Positions 18,341 through 26,967 of a stretch of 64,000 nucleotides of DNA are shown here, one piece after another. The DNA is taken from contig NZ_LFLZ01000042.1 in assembly GCF_001189845.1 (NCBI RefSeq), positions 1 through 64,000 on the forward strand. Reading direction: 5' to 3'. Each line of letters opens with the position of its first letter. Positions within the stretch are counted from its first letter, which is position 1. The DNA is from Bradyrhizobium tropiciagri. Lineage in GTDB: Bacteria > Pseudomonadota > Alphaproteobacteria > Rhizobiales > Xanthobacteraceae. The notes beneath the pieces were generated by a model that was given only the letters and a program-made list of their open reading frames with translations, made no database searches and was not told where the DNA came from. The translations under genes and the position numbers were made by a program.

Positions 18341-18961
18341 TCACTCCTTGCCGAGTTGCGCGATCTTGTCGCGGAGATAGGCATCCATCAGATCAGGCGC
18401 GGAGGCGCCGAACATTCGGATGCGGCCGGTGTGCAGCAACAGCAGCAAGCCGGTCGCGTGCGCGAAGCAGTCCACCATGACCGTGTTCGCCTTCTGCCTG
18501 GACGCGCCGAGCGCCTCGGACGCTTCCGCAATCGGATGCAGCGCCGCCTCCAGCGCGGCGTTGAGCTCGTGGTCGCGGTCGTGGCCGAGCCCGGCCGGCT
18601 TCATCCCGCCGCGGAACAGATAGAAGCCGAGATCGAGGTCGCGCGGATGGTCCGCGTAATAGCGGAAGAAGGCCATGCCGGCGGCGTGCAGTCTCTGCCT
18701 GGCGCTTCGGGTCGTCGCGACGTCCGCACTGACGGCGTCGCCGAGCGAGGCCAGCGATTGCCGCAGCACCTCGGCATAGATCGCTTCCTTGGACTCGAAA
18801 TGGAAATACAGCGCCGCCGGGGTGTAGCCGGCCCGCGTCGCGATCGCCCGCAGGCTCGCGCCCTCGAGGCCTTCTTCGGCGAACACGCTGCGCGCCGCAT
18901 CGAGGATCAGCTCGCGCTTGTGGCGGCTGACCGCTTCCTTCCTGCTCTCGCGCATCTGCAT
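18341..18961 (-). CDS. TetR-family repressor
   Basis: A 206-residue regulator. The N-terminal helix-turn-helix (residues about 12-60) reads ILDAARSVFAEEG...LRAIATRAGYTPAALYFHFESKEAIY, diagnostic for TetR. The C-terminal part is a divergent all-helical ligand pocket. It is transcribed away from the HpaB/AbfD-like gene with 87 bases between them. That gap contains two copies of a 15-base palindrome, the likely binding sites. It leads the operon with the broken isochorismatase-like gene. The natural inducer is probably the substrate of the flavoprotein or its CoA ester (inference). Confidence 0.93.
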   Translation of the reverse strand: MQMRESRKEAVSRHKRELILDAARSVFAEEGLEGASLRAIATRAGYTPAALYFHFESKEAIYAEVLRQSLASLGDAVSADVATTRSARQRLHAAGMAFFRYYADHPRDLDLGFYLFRGGMKPAGLGHDRDHELNAALEAALHPIAEASEALGASRQKANTVMVDCFAHATGLLLLLHTGRIRMFGASAPDLMDAYLRDKIAQLGKE

Positions 18962-18991
18962 GTTTGGGGCCGAACCCGTCCTTGACTCAAT

Positions 18992-19024
18992 TCTAACAGC
19001 GTTAGATAATTTAACAATGTTCAA
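18992..19024. promoter_or_regulatory. Tandem TetR operator, two 15-base palindromes
   Basis: Copy 1 at 18992-19006 has perfect arms TCTAAC and GTTAGA around AGC. Copy 2 at 19010-19024 reads TTTAACAATGTTCAA and matches the same pattern (TYTAACARYGTTMRA) with weaker outer arms. Their centres are 18 bases apart. They lie between tetR and the divergent gene at 19049, where bound repressor could block both promoters. Confidence 0.75.
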
Positions 19025-19048
19025 ATAAATGAGCAAGGGAGAAGCGCC

Positions 19049-20596
19049 ATGCTGATGACGGCCGCGGACTACCGGGAATCCCTGCGCCGTTACAAGCCGC
19101 GGGTGTTCGTCAACGGCGAGGCCGTGGCGAGCGTCGCGGACGAGCCGCTGCTGGCGCCGGGCGTGGCGGGTGTCGGCGTGACCTACGATTTCGCGCACCT
19201 CGCCGAGCACGCGCCGATCATGACGGCGTGGCAGGCGACCTCCGGCAAAACCGTCAACCGCATGCTCCACATCAATGAGAGCTCGCAGGATCTGCTCTAC
19301 AAGCTCGAAGCGGTGCGGCTGGTGTGCCGGACGTCGGGTTGCGCGCAGCGCTATCTCACCCATGATGCGCTCAACGGGCTCTACCAGGCGACTAGGCTGA
19401 CCGACGATCGCCACGGCACCGATTACAGCCAGCGCTTCCTCAATTATCTGCACGAGGTGCAGGACCAGGACCTGACACTCGGCGTCGCGATGACCGACGC
19501 CAAGGGCGACCGCTCCAAGCGGCCGGGCCTGCAGGCCAATCCGGACGTCTACGTTCATATCAGGGAGCGCCGCCCCGACGGCATCGTGATCCGCGGCACC
19601 AAGGCGATCGTGACCGGCGCGCCCTACATGCACGAATTCCTGGTCATGCCATGCCGTACCCACGTGCCCGACGACAAGGATTTTGCGGTCTGTTGCGCCG
19701 TGCCGGTCGATGCGCCCGGCGTCACCATCGTTGCGCGCCCGGCCGGCCGGCCCGGCGACGCCAGCGCAAAATTCTCGGCGAAGTACGGCCAGTCGGTCGG
19801 CGTCGTGATGTTCGACGATGTGTTCGTGCCGCACGACCGTGTCTTCCTGGCCGGTGAGACCGAGGAGGGCGGCTTCCTCACCACCTCCTATGCCACGCAT
19901 CACCGCCACTCCTGCATCGGCGCGCGCGCCGGCTTCGGCGATCTCCTGATCGGCGCCGGCGCGTTGATGATCGAGGCCAACGGGCTCGATGCCGAGAAGC
20001 ACGCCCATATCCGCGAGGCGATGGTCGAGCTGATCACCATCACCGAGAGCTTCTATGCATGCGGGGTCGCGTCGTCGGTTTACTGCACGAAGGACCCAGC
20101 GGGCTCGGTGATGCCGGACGCGGTGTTCTCGAACATCGGCAAGCTGCTGCTGGCGACCAAGATCTACGACATGCACCGCGTCGCGCATTACGTCTCCGGC
20201 GGCTTGATCGTGGCGCTGCCGGGTCCCGACGAGGACCACAATCCCGAGACGCGCGCCTCGCTCGCCGCCGTGATGGGCGGACGTCCGGATATTCCGGCCG
20301 AGCAGCGCGCCGAGGTGGCGCGGCTGATCGAGGACCTCACGGTCTCGCACGAAGCCGGCTGGTATTCGGTGATCTCGCTGCACGGCGGCGGCTCGCCGGA
20401 GGCGATGAAGCGCGAGATCTGGCGCAATTATCCGGTCATGGAGAAGGCCGAGCTGGTCGAAAATCTGCTCGGCCGCGGGCTGGTCGACGAGGGCCAGCGC
20501 GTGTCGAAGCAGCCCGGCCGCTGCTGCGCCACCGGCTGCGAGGTGCCGGCGCCGTCGGCGGCGGCACTAGAGCCGCAACATGCACTCTCGTCGTAG
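19049..20596 (+). CDS. HpaB / 4-hydroxybutyryl-CoA dehydratase superfamily flavoprotein
   Basis: A 515-residue member of the acyl-CoA-dehydrogenase-like family that includes 4-hydroxyphenylacetate 3-monooxygenase (HpaB) and 4-hydroxybutyryl-CoA dehydratase (AbfD). Recognisable blocks are TAADYRESLRRYKPRVFVNG, NPDVYVHIRER, GTKAIVTGAPYMHEF and RHSCIGARAGFGDLLIG. CRTSGC near residue 95 and the HRHSC block near 289 fall where AbfD places its [4Fe-4S] ligands, but the spacing (C-x4-C) and the fourth ligand differ, so a cluster is uncertain. No reductase (HpaC) gene is adjacent. The divergent TetR gene and operator imply substrate induction. The reaction is not assigned. Confidence 0.78.
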   Translation: MLMTAADYRESLRRYKPRVFVNGEAVASVADEPLLAPGVAGVGVTYDFAHLAEHAPIMTAWQATSGKTVNRMLHINESSQDLLYKLEAVRLVCRTSGCAQRYLTHDALNGLYQATRLTDDRHGTDYSQRFLNYLHEVQDQDLTLGVAMTDAKGDRSKRPGLQANPDVYVHIRERRPDGIVIRGTKAIVTGAPYMHEFLVMPCRTHVPDDKDFAVCCAVPVDAPGVTIVARPAGRPGDASAKFSAKYGQSVGVVMFDDVFVPHDRVFLAGETEEGGFLTTSYATHHRHSCIGARAGFGDLLIGAGALMIEANGLDAEKHAHIREAMVELITITESFYACGVASSVYCTKDPAGSVMPDAVFSNIGKLLLATKIYDMHRVAHYVSGGLIVALPGPDEDHNPETRASLAAVMGGRPDIPAEQRAEVARLIEDLTVSHEAGWYSVISLHGGGSPEAMKREIWRNYPVMEKAELVENLLGRGLVDEGQRVSKQPGRCCATGCEVPAPSAAALEPQHALSS

Positions 20597-20600
20597 TCTC

Positions 20601-20684
20601 GTAGGATGGGTAGAGCGAAGCGAAACCCATCAATTTGTATCTGCGGCGCCAATGATGGGTATCGCTTCGCTCCACCCATCCTAC
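20601..20684. repeat. Inverted repeat with GTAGGATGGGT ends
   Basis: GTAGGATGGGTAGAGCGAAG at the left end is mirrored by CTTCGCTCCACCCATCCTAC at the right end, with ACCCATCA/TGATGGGT inside. It is a compact interspersed palindrome just after the flavoprotein stop codon. It belongs to a different family from its neighbour at 20705. Confidence 0.75.
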
Positions 20685-20704
20685 GGACTGTGAAGGTATC
20701 CAAT

Positions 20705-20789
20705 CGTCATTGCGAGGAGCGATAGCGACGAAGCAATCCATATCTCCGCTTGCCGGGAGATGGATTGCTTCGCTTCGCTCGCAATGACG
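20705..20789. repeat. Palindromic repeat with CGTCATTGCGAG ends
   Basis: The element starts CGTCATTGCGAG and ends CTCGCAATGACG, with inner GAAGCAATCCA / TGGATTGCTTC arms. The same design recurs at 35907-35993 and 37287-37407, and partly at 22464. It is intergenic, between convergent genes, and could act as a bidirectional transcript end. Confidence 0.8.
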
Positions 20790-20804
20790 TGGCGAGACCT
20801 CCGC

Positions 20805-22432
20805 TCACCCCTTCTGCGTGTAGAGCAGCGGCACCGCGGAATCGACAATCACCTCGATCAGGCTGGCGCCTGATACGACAAAGCACGCTTGTACGCGCCG
20901 GGAAGCTCTGCCGATTTCGTCGCTCGCACCGCGTCGCAGCCCATGCCTTCGGCGAGCTTGACGAAATCGATGCCGGGCAAATCGAGGCCCGGCACATTGC
21001 GCACCTGCATCACCTGGCTGAACGAGCGCATCGCGCCGTAGCCGGAATTGTTCATCACGACGACCGTCAGCGGCAGCTTGCGCTGTGCGGCGGTCCATAG
21101 CGCCTGGATCGAATACATCGCCGAGCCGTCGCCGATCAGGCAGACTGTGCGGCCCTCGCTGCGGCCGAGCGCCATGCCGACCGCGGCCGGCAGGCTGTAG
21201 CCGAGGCCGCCACTCGCCATGGTGTAGAAACTGTCCTGGCCGCGCATCGGCATCGCCTTCTGCATCAGCGGGCGATGCGACGGCACTTCCTCGACCAGTG
21301 CATCGTGCGGACCCATCGCGGCCGAGAGCGCGTGCAGCGCGTATTCGGCGGGGATCGGGTCGCTGGCTGCAGGCGCCGGCGGCAGGATGCGGCCGGCGGG
21401 TGCGGCGCGTTTGGTCTCGGGCAGCATCTCGAGCAGCGTCGTCAGCGCCGGCTTCATGGTCGCGACGATGCTGTGGCCGGTCGGTGTCATCGCGGCGGCG
21501 TCGGGATCGTCGGTGATCTGGAAGATCGGAGTCGCGCCGTCGAAGATCGCGGCGTGGCCCTCGACATGGAAGGTGAACACCGGTGCGCCGACGACGACGA
21601 CAAGGTCGTGCTCGCGCAGCGCGTCGGAAAGCTGGCCCGGCGCGGCGTGCAGGAAGCCGGCAAATTGCGGATGCCGTTCGGGGAACGAGCAGCGCGCCGA
21701 GAACGGGCTCGCCCACACCGCGGCCTTGGTCTTCTCGGCGACCTTGACCATGAGATCGACGGCTTGCGCGCGATCGACGGCGGGGCCGACGACGAGGGCA
21801 GGGCGCTTGGCCTCGCCGAGCGCGGCCACCAGCGCCTGCATCGCGGCCGCATCGGGGCCGATTTCGCGGCTGACCTGGCGCGCCTCGAGCGGCTGCGTTG
21901 CGTGCGCCCAGTCGTCGATCGGCACCGAGACGAAGGTCGGCCCGCAGGGCGGCTGCATCGCGACATAATAGGCGCGCGCGATCGCGGCCGGCACGTCCTC
22001 GGCGCGCGCCGGCTCGACCGCGAATTTCACGTAAGGCCGCGGGAATTCGGAGGCGCGCTCGGCGTAGAGGAAGGCCTGCAGCGGCATGATCGAGCGCGCC
22101 TGCTGGCCGGCGGTGATCACCATCGGGGTCTGGTTGCGGTAGGCGTTGTAGATGTTGCCGAGCGCGTTGCCGACGCCGGCCGCCGAATGCAGATTGACGA
22201 AGCCGGCATTGCGCGTCGCCAGCGCATAGCCGTCGGCCATGCCGACGACGGAGGCCTCCTGCAGGCCGAGCACGTAATCGATGTCGTCGGGCCAGTCGCT
22301 CAGGAACGGCAGCTCGGTGGAGCCGGGATTACCGAAGACCTTCTTGATGCCCCACGCGCGCAAGAGACCGAACGTGGCGTCCTTGACGGTGACGGTCTTG
22401 CCTTTGCTGGCGGCGGGTTTGCGCGACGACAT
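20805..22432 (-). pseudogene. Benzoylformate decarboxylase-like TPP enzyme with a 3' frameshift
   Basis: A thiamine-diphosphate decarboxylase of the benzoylformate decarboxylase / acetolactate synthase type. It has the catalytic Glu in LGLQEASVVG, the GDGSAMYS...NNSGY cofactor motif, and three domains. From the ATG at 22432 (GGGAG seven bases upstream) the frame runs normally until about 20885, then shifts and stops at 20858 after RALSYQAPA. The other frame continues GASLIEVIVDSAVPLLYTQ to a stop at 20805, the expected C-terminus. Restoring one base gives exactly 542 residues. A fourth T in the TTT run (GCT TTT GTC) would read KRAFVVSGAS. The catalytic core is intact, so the product may still work; sequence error is possible. 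Confidence 0.85.
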
Positions 22433-22463
22433 CGGGCGGCTCCCATTTCTGTCTTGTTTGGTT

Positions 22464-22712
22464 CCGTCATTGCGCGCGGCAAAAGCGGAAAGGCAATCCA
22501 CCTGTCGATGGATTGCCTGACGATGTCAAGCCGCGGCGCCTTGGTTGCCGCGGCAACGGCTGAAATTGAGTGGGCGATCCACGTCACCCCCGCGCAACGG
22601 CTTCGCCGTTGTCGCTGGAGGTGCGAGCGGAGCGAGCCTCGAAGGGGGCCGTGGCCACCAGCCGGGCCGTTCATCCTTCGAGACGCGCTGCGCGCTCCTC
22701 AGGATGACGGAT
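22464..22712. repeat. Two interspersed palindromes between TPP enzyme and metallo-beta-lactamase
   Basis: 22464-22520 contains a shortened relative of the CGTCATTGCG/GCAATCCA element. 22600-22712 is a second copy of the CCTTCGAGACGCG / CTCCTCAGGATGA family also seen at 16.6 kb. The gap between the two genes (22433-22728) is otherwise non-coding. Confidence 0.65.
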
Positions 22713-22728
22713 GTGATTTGGCTGTACC

Positions 22729-23613
22729 CTAATTGGCCTTCAGCGCGGCGGTCTGCTTGGCGAGCTGCTTGTCGAAATCCTGCTCCAGCCCGGCCACATA
22801 GGTCGCGTTTTCGCCCGGCTTGACGAACGGGTTCGGCGCGCCGTCCTTCATCTGGGCACGCTTGGCCTGCATGTCGTAAACCTCCGGATGCGGCCCGAGC
22901 AGCACGTCGACCTTCATCGCCTTGACCTTGGCGAAGGTCGAACGGTAATCGTCGACGATGCCGGGATAGGTCGGACGGCCGACCAGCCGGTTCAGCGCGA
23001 CCGTTCCGCTGCAGAAGAACAGCACGTTGCGCTGCTGATTGCCGTCCTTCACCGTCATCTCCCAGCTGGTGCAGCCGGGCGAATGGCCGGGTGTCGTGTG
23101 CGCAGTCAGCGTCACGTCGCCGAGCGTCACCTTGTCGCCCTCCTTGACGGTGCGGTCGACCTTGACCGGCGTAAAGGCCAGATCGGCGTTGCTCTCGTCG
23201 CCCGGATAGTAGCCGCCCTCGAGCAGGGGCTTGTCGCGCTCGCCGGCGATCATTTGCGCGCCGGTCTCCTGCTTGATCTCGGCAAAGCCGCCGGTGTGAT
23301 CGAGATGGGCGTGGGTGTTGAGGATGATCTTGATGTCGCCTTCCTTGAACCCGAGCTTGGCGATGTTGTCCTTGATCATGCCGGTCGACTGCTGCATCGC
23401 TGTGTCGATCAGGATTAGCCCTTGCGAGGTCTTGATGATGTAGACCGCGATCCCGTCGGTGCCGACATAGTAGATGTTGTCGATCAGCTGGTACGGTTCG
23501 AACGGCGCGGTCCATTTCTTCATGACCGTGGCCATGAAGTCCTTCAGCGTCTGTGCCTGCGCACCGGTTGCGATCAGCGCGAGCGCACACAGCGCGGCTG
23601 CGATCGTCCTCAT
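22729..23613 (-). CDS. Subclass B3 metallo-beta-lactamase, BJP-1-like
   Basis: A 294-residue secreted hydrolase. Residues 1-20 form a signal peptide ending AQA. The zinc ligands of subclass B3 are all present: His101, His103, Asp105 and His106 (HAHLDH), His177 (TPGHSPG) and His242 (GPHPEVY). The overall sequence, including FMATVMKKWTAPFEP and DNIAKLGFK, closely resembles BJP-1 of Bradyrhizobium japonicum as I remember it. BJP-1 hydrolyses carbapenems and other beta-lactams in the periplasm. Identity cannot be computed here. The gene is solitary, with no LysR/AmpR regulator beside it. Confidence 0.92.
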   Translation of the reverse strand: MRTIAAALCALALIATGAQAQTLKDFMATVMKKWTAPFEPYQLIDNIYYVGTDGIAVYIIKTSQGLILIDTAMQQSTGMIKDNIAKLGFKEGDIKIILNTHAHLDHTGGFAEIKQETGAQMIAGERDKPLLEGGYYPGDESNADLAFTPVKVDRTVKEGDKVTLGDVTLTAHTTPGHSPGCTSWEMTVKDGNQQRNVLFFCSGTVALNRLVGRPTYPGIVDDYRSTFAKVKAMKVDVLLGPHPEVYDMQAKRAQMKDGAPNPFVKPGENATYVAGLEQDFDKQLAKQTAALKAN

Positions 23614-23742
23614 GGTTGCCTCCCTGCCTGTTATTGTTCGTGCACGGGCCGCACTATGCGTGCTGGCAACGCCGGCCGCAAGCTGCGGACGGTAAGCCGC
23701 CGGTCAGGGCGACCCGCCGTCCGGCGCATGCCTGTGCCGCAA

Positions 23743-24126
23743 TCAGCTGGCGTATTGCGCGATGCCGTTGCCGAACGACCAGTTCTCCTTGACGACCTCG
23801 ACCAGGTTGATGACGACATCGTCGGGCCGTCCCTGCAACTGGCTCTGATAGTCGTCAACGATCCGCTTGTAGAACGCCTTCTTCATCTCGACCGTGCGCC
23901 CGGCATTCATGGTGATCTGGATGAAGACGAGATCGTCGCTGTAGCTGTTGCCGAGATAGTTTTCGGCGTAGTTCAGGTCGCCGCGGTCATGCTCGGTGAT
24001 GACCTGAAACTTGTCATTCTCCGGCACGTTGATGGTCTCGCGCATCGCCTTGTAGACGATCTCGCCCAGGGTCTTGCGATATTCGGCGGACTTGCCGCGC
24101 TTCAGGTCGATACGAACGAATGGCAT
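23743..24126 (-). CDS. Tautomerase-superfamily protein
   Basis: A 127-residue protein beginning MPFVRIDLKRGKS. Pro2 becomes the N-terminal catalytic proline after Met removal, the hallmark of 4-oxalocrotonate tautomerase-like enzymes. It is about twice the size of 4-OT and matches the fused or MSAD-like subgroup (two beta-alpha-beta units). The ORF continues upstream, but the Pro-initial start at 24126 is diagnostic and a GGAGAC site precedes it. The gene lies 112 bases beyond the HxlR regulator on the same strand. Substrate is unknown. Confidence 0.85.
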   Translation of the reverse strand: MPFVRIDLKRGKSAEYRKTLGEIVYKAMRETINVPENDKFQVITEHDRGDLNYAENYLGNSYSDDLVFIQITMNAGRTVEMKKAFYKRIVDDYQSQLQGRPDDVVINLVEVVKENWSFGNGIAQYAS

Positions 24127-24238
24127 GGTGGTCTCCTGTGTTGTGGGGGGCTCGGCCGGATCGGCCCCGTGTGATCGAGACGCTGCGACGGTGCGAGAGC
24201 TTTCGCGTCGTCCGCCTGCGCCGGCGGCGTCGGAAAAT

Positions 24239-24748
24239 TCAGCGGGTTGCCTTGAAGGCTTCCCATCGCGCATCGCGCTCTTTCTGGTATTTGGGCAGTC
24301 GCTCCCCGACCATGTCGGCGCGACGCACCGGCTCACCGCAGGACTCGCAGACCGGGCCGAGCCCGGCGGGCTTGCCGCAGACGACGTGCGTGTAGGTCAT
24401 CGCCCGCCCCTCCTTTGGTGATTTGCACCAGGCCTCGCCCCAGGCGCGCAGCGCCATCAGAACAGGAAAGAACGCTTCGCCCTTCTCGGTGAGGTGATAC
24501 TCGTGGCGCAGCGGGTGCTTGTTGTAGATGCGCCGCGTCACCAGGCCGTCCGCTTCCAGCTTTTTCAGCCGTGCGGTGATCATCTGCGGCGTGCCGCCGG
24601 TCTGCGCCTGGATTTCCTCGAAGCGATGACTGCGCGCGAATAGTTCGCGCAAAACCAGTACAGTCCAGCGGTCGCCGACGACGGTTTCGGCGCGGGCGAC
24701 CGGACACAGCGTTTGGTCAGTCTTGTTGTCCTTGATTTTCGCCATCAC
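24239..24748 (-). CDS. HxlR-family regulator with C-terminal cysteine ribbon
   Basis: A 169-residue winged-helix regulator. The HxlR core (about residues 12-110) carries the conserved N-terminal cysteine in TLCPVARAETVVGDRWT and TPQMITARLKKLEADGLV. An extra 55 residues at the C-terminus contain VVCGKPAGLGPVCESCGEP, three cysteines that could bind zinc or sense thiol-reactive electrophiles. It is divergent from the VOC gene; a 21-base palindrome between them is the likely operator. HxlR proteins commonly respond to aldehydes, quinones or disulfide stress. The start may be 24748 or 24745 (double Met). Confidence 0.9.
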   Translation of the reverse strand: MMAKIKDNKTDQTLCPVARAETVVGDRWTVLVLRELFARSHRFEEIQAQTGGTPQMITARLKKLEADGLVTRRIYNKHPLRHEYHLTEKGEAFFPVLMALRAWGEAWCKSPKEGRAMTYTHVVCGKPAGLGPVCESCGEPVRRADMVGERLPKYQKERDARWEAFKATR

Positions 24749-24767
24749 GATTTCTTCATCGGGCTTG

Positions 24768-24788
24768 TTACTATGAATTTCATAGCAA
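24768..24788. promoter_or_regulatory. Palindromic operator for the HxlR-type regulator
   Basis: CTATGAA (24771-24777) and TTCATAG (24779-24785) are perfect arms around a single T, extended by TT...AA at the outer edge. The site is 20 bases upstream of hxlR and 70 bases upstream of the VOC gene, in the AT-rich part of the divergent promoter region. HxlR dimers bind such symmetric sites. Binding is inferred. Confidence 0.65.
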
Positions 24789-24858
24789 TATGGCCCGGCA
24801 TCGTTCCAAATGCAATGGGCCGCATTTGGCCCGGTCTTTCATCACCAAGGAGTGAGCC

Positions 24859-25464
24859 ATGTCCACCGAACCGGCGCCGGCAGCGGCCAAAGTCGATTTG
24901 AAGCTCGAGGTCGTCGTTATTCCCGTCGCTGACGTCGATCGCGCTAAGCGCTTTTACCAGGACCTCGGCTGGCGGCTTGATGCCGACTTCGTCAGGCCCG
25001 ACGGCTCGCGCGCCGTGCAGCTTACGCCGCCGGGTTCGCCGACCTCGATCCATCTCGGCTCGGGAGCCGGGCTGCCGCGCTTCCTGATCGTCAACGACAT
25101 CGAGGCGGCGCGCGCCGAGCTGATCGCGCGTGGCGCCGATGTCAGCGAGTTGTTTCATCGCGGCGCCGAAGGCCGCATCAAGGGGCCGGACCCGGAACGC
25201 CCGAGTTACGGCTCGCTTGCCACCTTCAACGATCCCGACGGCAATGTCTGGCTGCTGCAGCAGGTCACGCAGCGGCTACCGGGCCGCGTCGACGGCAACA
25301 GCACGAACTTCAATTCATCTGCGGATCTCGCCGCCGCGCTCCGCCGGGCGGCGGCAGCCCATGGCGAGCACGAGAAGCGGACCGGCGGGCACGATGCGAA
25401 CTGGCCGGACTGGTACGCCGAGTACATCGTTCGCGAGCAGGCCGGCAAGCCGCTGCCGGAATAG
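24859..25464 (+). CDS. VOC-family (glyoxalase/bleomycin-resistance fold) protein
   Basis: A 201-residue protein. The vicinal-oxygen-chelate domain spans residues about 13-140: KLEVVVIPVADVDRAKRFYQDLGWRLDADF begins the first beta-alpha-beta unit, and FNDPDGNVWLLQQ ends it with the Glu/Gln metal region. An extra 60-residue tail ends in DWPDWYAEYIVREQ-type sequence, which occurs in a subgroup of Rhizobiales VOC proteins. AAGGAG lies eight bases before the ATG. It is probably controlled by the divergent HxlR gene. Substrate is unknown; isomerase, dioxygenase and thiol-transferase chemistries all occur in this fold. Confidence 0.88.
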   Translation: MSTEPAPAAAKVDLKLEVVVIPVADVDRAKRFYQDLGWRLDADFVRPDGSRAVQLTPPGSPTSIHLGSGAGLPRFLIVNDIEAARAELIARGADVSELFHRGAEGRIKGPDPERPSYGSLATFNDPDGNVWLLQQVTQRLPGRVDGNSTNFNSSADLAAALRRAAAAHGEHEKRTGGHDANWPDWYAEYIVREQAGKPLPE

Positions 25465-25571
25465 TCGAACTGCAACGCGTGCAACTGGCCGCGTCGCGGC
25501 CGATCCACTCTGACGACAACCGAGGTGTGCGCGGCTTTGCCGGCGGCCTCTCATTCCAGGGCGACAGTGCA

Positions 25572-26945
25572 ATGACCAAGGCATCTAAGACATCAGTTGG
25601 AATTGCCGTAACCGAATTGAATCAGGAAGCCATCGACCAGGACAGACGCAGGCTGCTCACCGGCGCGGCGCTGGGCCTGGCCGCTGCCGGTGCCGCCAGC
25701 CTGTTTCCCGCGCGCCCCGTTGCGGCGGCCGCCGATGATGCGATCCGCCCGTTCCACATCAACATTCCCGAGGAAGATCTGGTCGACCTCCGCCGCCGTC
25801 TGGCGGCAACCCGGTGGTCCGACAAGGAGACCGTCAACGACGACTCGCAGGGCGTTCCGCAGGCGATGCTGCGCGATCTCGTCCGCTATTGGCAAACCGA
25901 TTACGACTGGCGCAAGGTCGAGGCGCGGCTCAACGCCCTGCCGCAGTTCATCACCGAAATCGACGGGCTCGACATTCACTTCATTCACGTTCGCTCGAAG
26001 CACGACAACGCACTGCCGCTGATCGTCACGCATGGCTGGCCGGGTTCGGTGATCGAGCAGATGAAGATCATCGATCCCCTGACCAATCCCACCGCGCATG
26101 GCGGCAGCGTGGCGGACGCGTTCCACCTCGTGATCCCGTCGATGCCGGGCTACGGCTTTTCCGGCAAGCCGACCACGGTCGGCTGGGATCCGCAGCGCAT
26201 CGCGCGCGCCTGGGTCCAGTTGATGAAGCGGCTCGGCTACAGCAAGTTCGTGGCGCAGGGCGGCGACTGGGGGGCGCCGGTCTCCAATGAGATGGCCAAG
26301 CTCGGTGCGCCGGAACTGCTCGGCATCCACGTCAATCTGCCCGGCGTCGTTCCGCCCGAGGTCTTCAAGGCGGTCTCCACCGGCGGTCCCGCGCCGGACA
26401 ATCTGTCGGCGGAGGAGCAGCACGCCTTCGAGCAGATCAAGCTCCAATTCGCCAAGCGGCGTGCCTATGCGCAGATCATGGGCACCCGCCCGCAGTCCCT
26501 TGCGGCGTTCGCGGATTCGCCGGCCGGCCTCGCAGCCTGGCTGCTCGATCACGGCGACGGCTACGCGCAGCCGGCTTCCGCGATGCAATCAGCCGTGCTC
26601 GGACATGCCGTCAACGGCCATTCCGCGGGCGCGCTGACCCGCGACGACGTGCTCGACAACATCACGCTGTACTGGCTCACCAACAGCGCGATCTCCTCGG
26701 GCCGTCTGTACTGGGAAAACAAGACCAACCTTTATCTGCCCGCCAACGTCACGATCCCGGCCGCCGTTACCGCGTTTCCCGGTGAGAGTTTTGTGGCGCC
26801 GCGGAGCTGGGCGGAAAAGGCTTATCACAAGCTGATCTACTTCCATCAGGCCGAGGCCGGCGGGCATTTCGCGGCGTGGGAGCAGCCCGACATCTTCAGC
26901 AGGGAAGTGCGGGACGCGTTTCGGCCGCTCCGCAAGCTGATCTGA
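25572..26945 (+). CDS. Epoxide hydrolase (EHN domain), Tat-exported
   Basis: A 457-residue alpha/beta hydrolase. Residues 20-55 form a twin-arginine signal (QDRRRLLTGAALG then ARPVAAAADD). The EHN N-terminal domain follows at about 58-165 (INIPEEDLVDLRRRLAATRW). HGWPGS at 154-159 provides the oxyanion hole, Asp232 in QGGDWGAP is the nucleophile and His432 in GGHFAAWEQP is the base. The ATG at 25572 is chosen over an open start at 25479 because it places the Tat motif near the terminus. It is followed 22 bases later by an ABM monooxygenase gene, likely in one operon. Confidence 0.9.
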   Translation: MTKASKTSVGIAVTELNQEAIDQDRRRLLTGAALGLAAAGAASLFPARPVAAAADDAIRPFHINIPEEDLVDLRRRLAATRWSDKETVNDDSQGVPQAMLRDLVRYWQTDYDWRKVEARLNALPQFITEIDGLDIHFIHVRSKHDNALPLIVTHGWPGSVIEQMKIIDPLTNPTAHGGSVADAFHLVIPSMPGYGFSGKPTTVGWDPQRIARAWVQLMKRLGYSKFVAQGGDWGAPVSNEMAKLGAPELLGIHVNLPGVVPPEVFKAVSTGGPAPDNLSAEEQHAFEQIKLQFAKRRAYAQIMGTRPQSLAAFADSPAGLAAWLLDHGDGYAQPASAMQSAVLGHAVNGHSAGALTRDDVLDNITLYWLTNSAISSGRLYWENKTNLYLPANVTIPAAVTAFPGESFVAPRSWAEKAYHKLIYFHQAEAGGHFAAWEQPDIFSREVRDAFRPLRKLI

Positions 26946-26967
26946 GAATAGAGGAGGAACATCCGTC

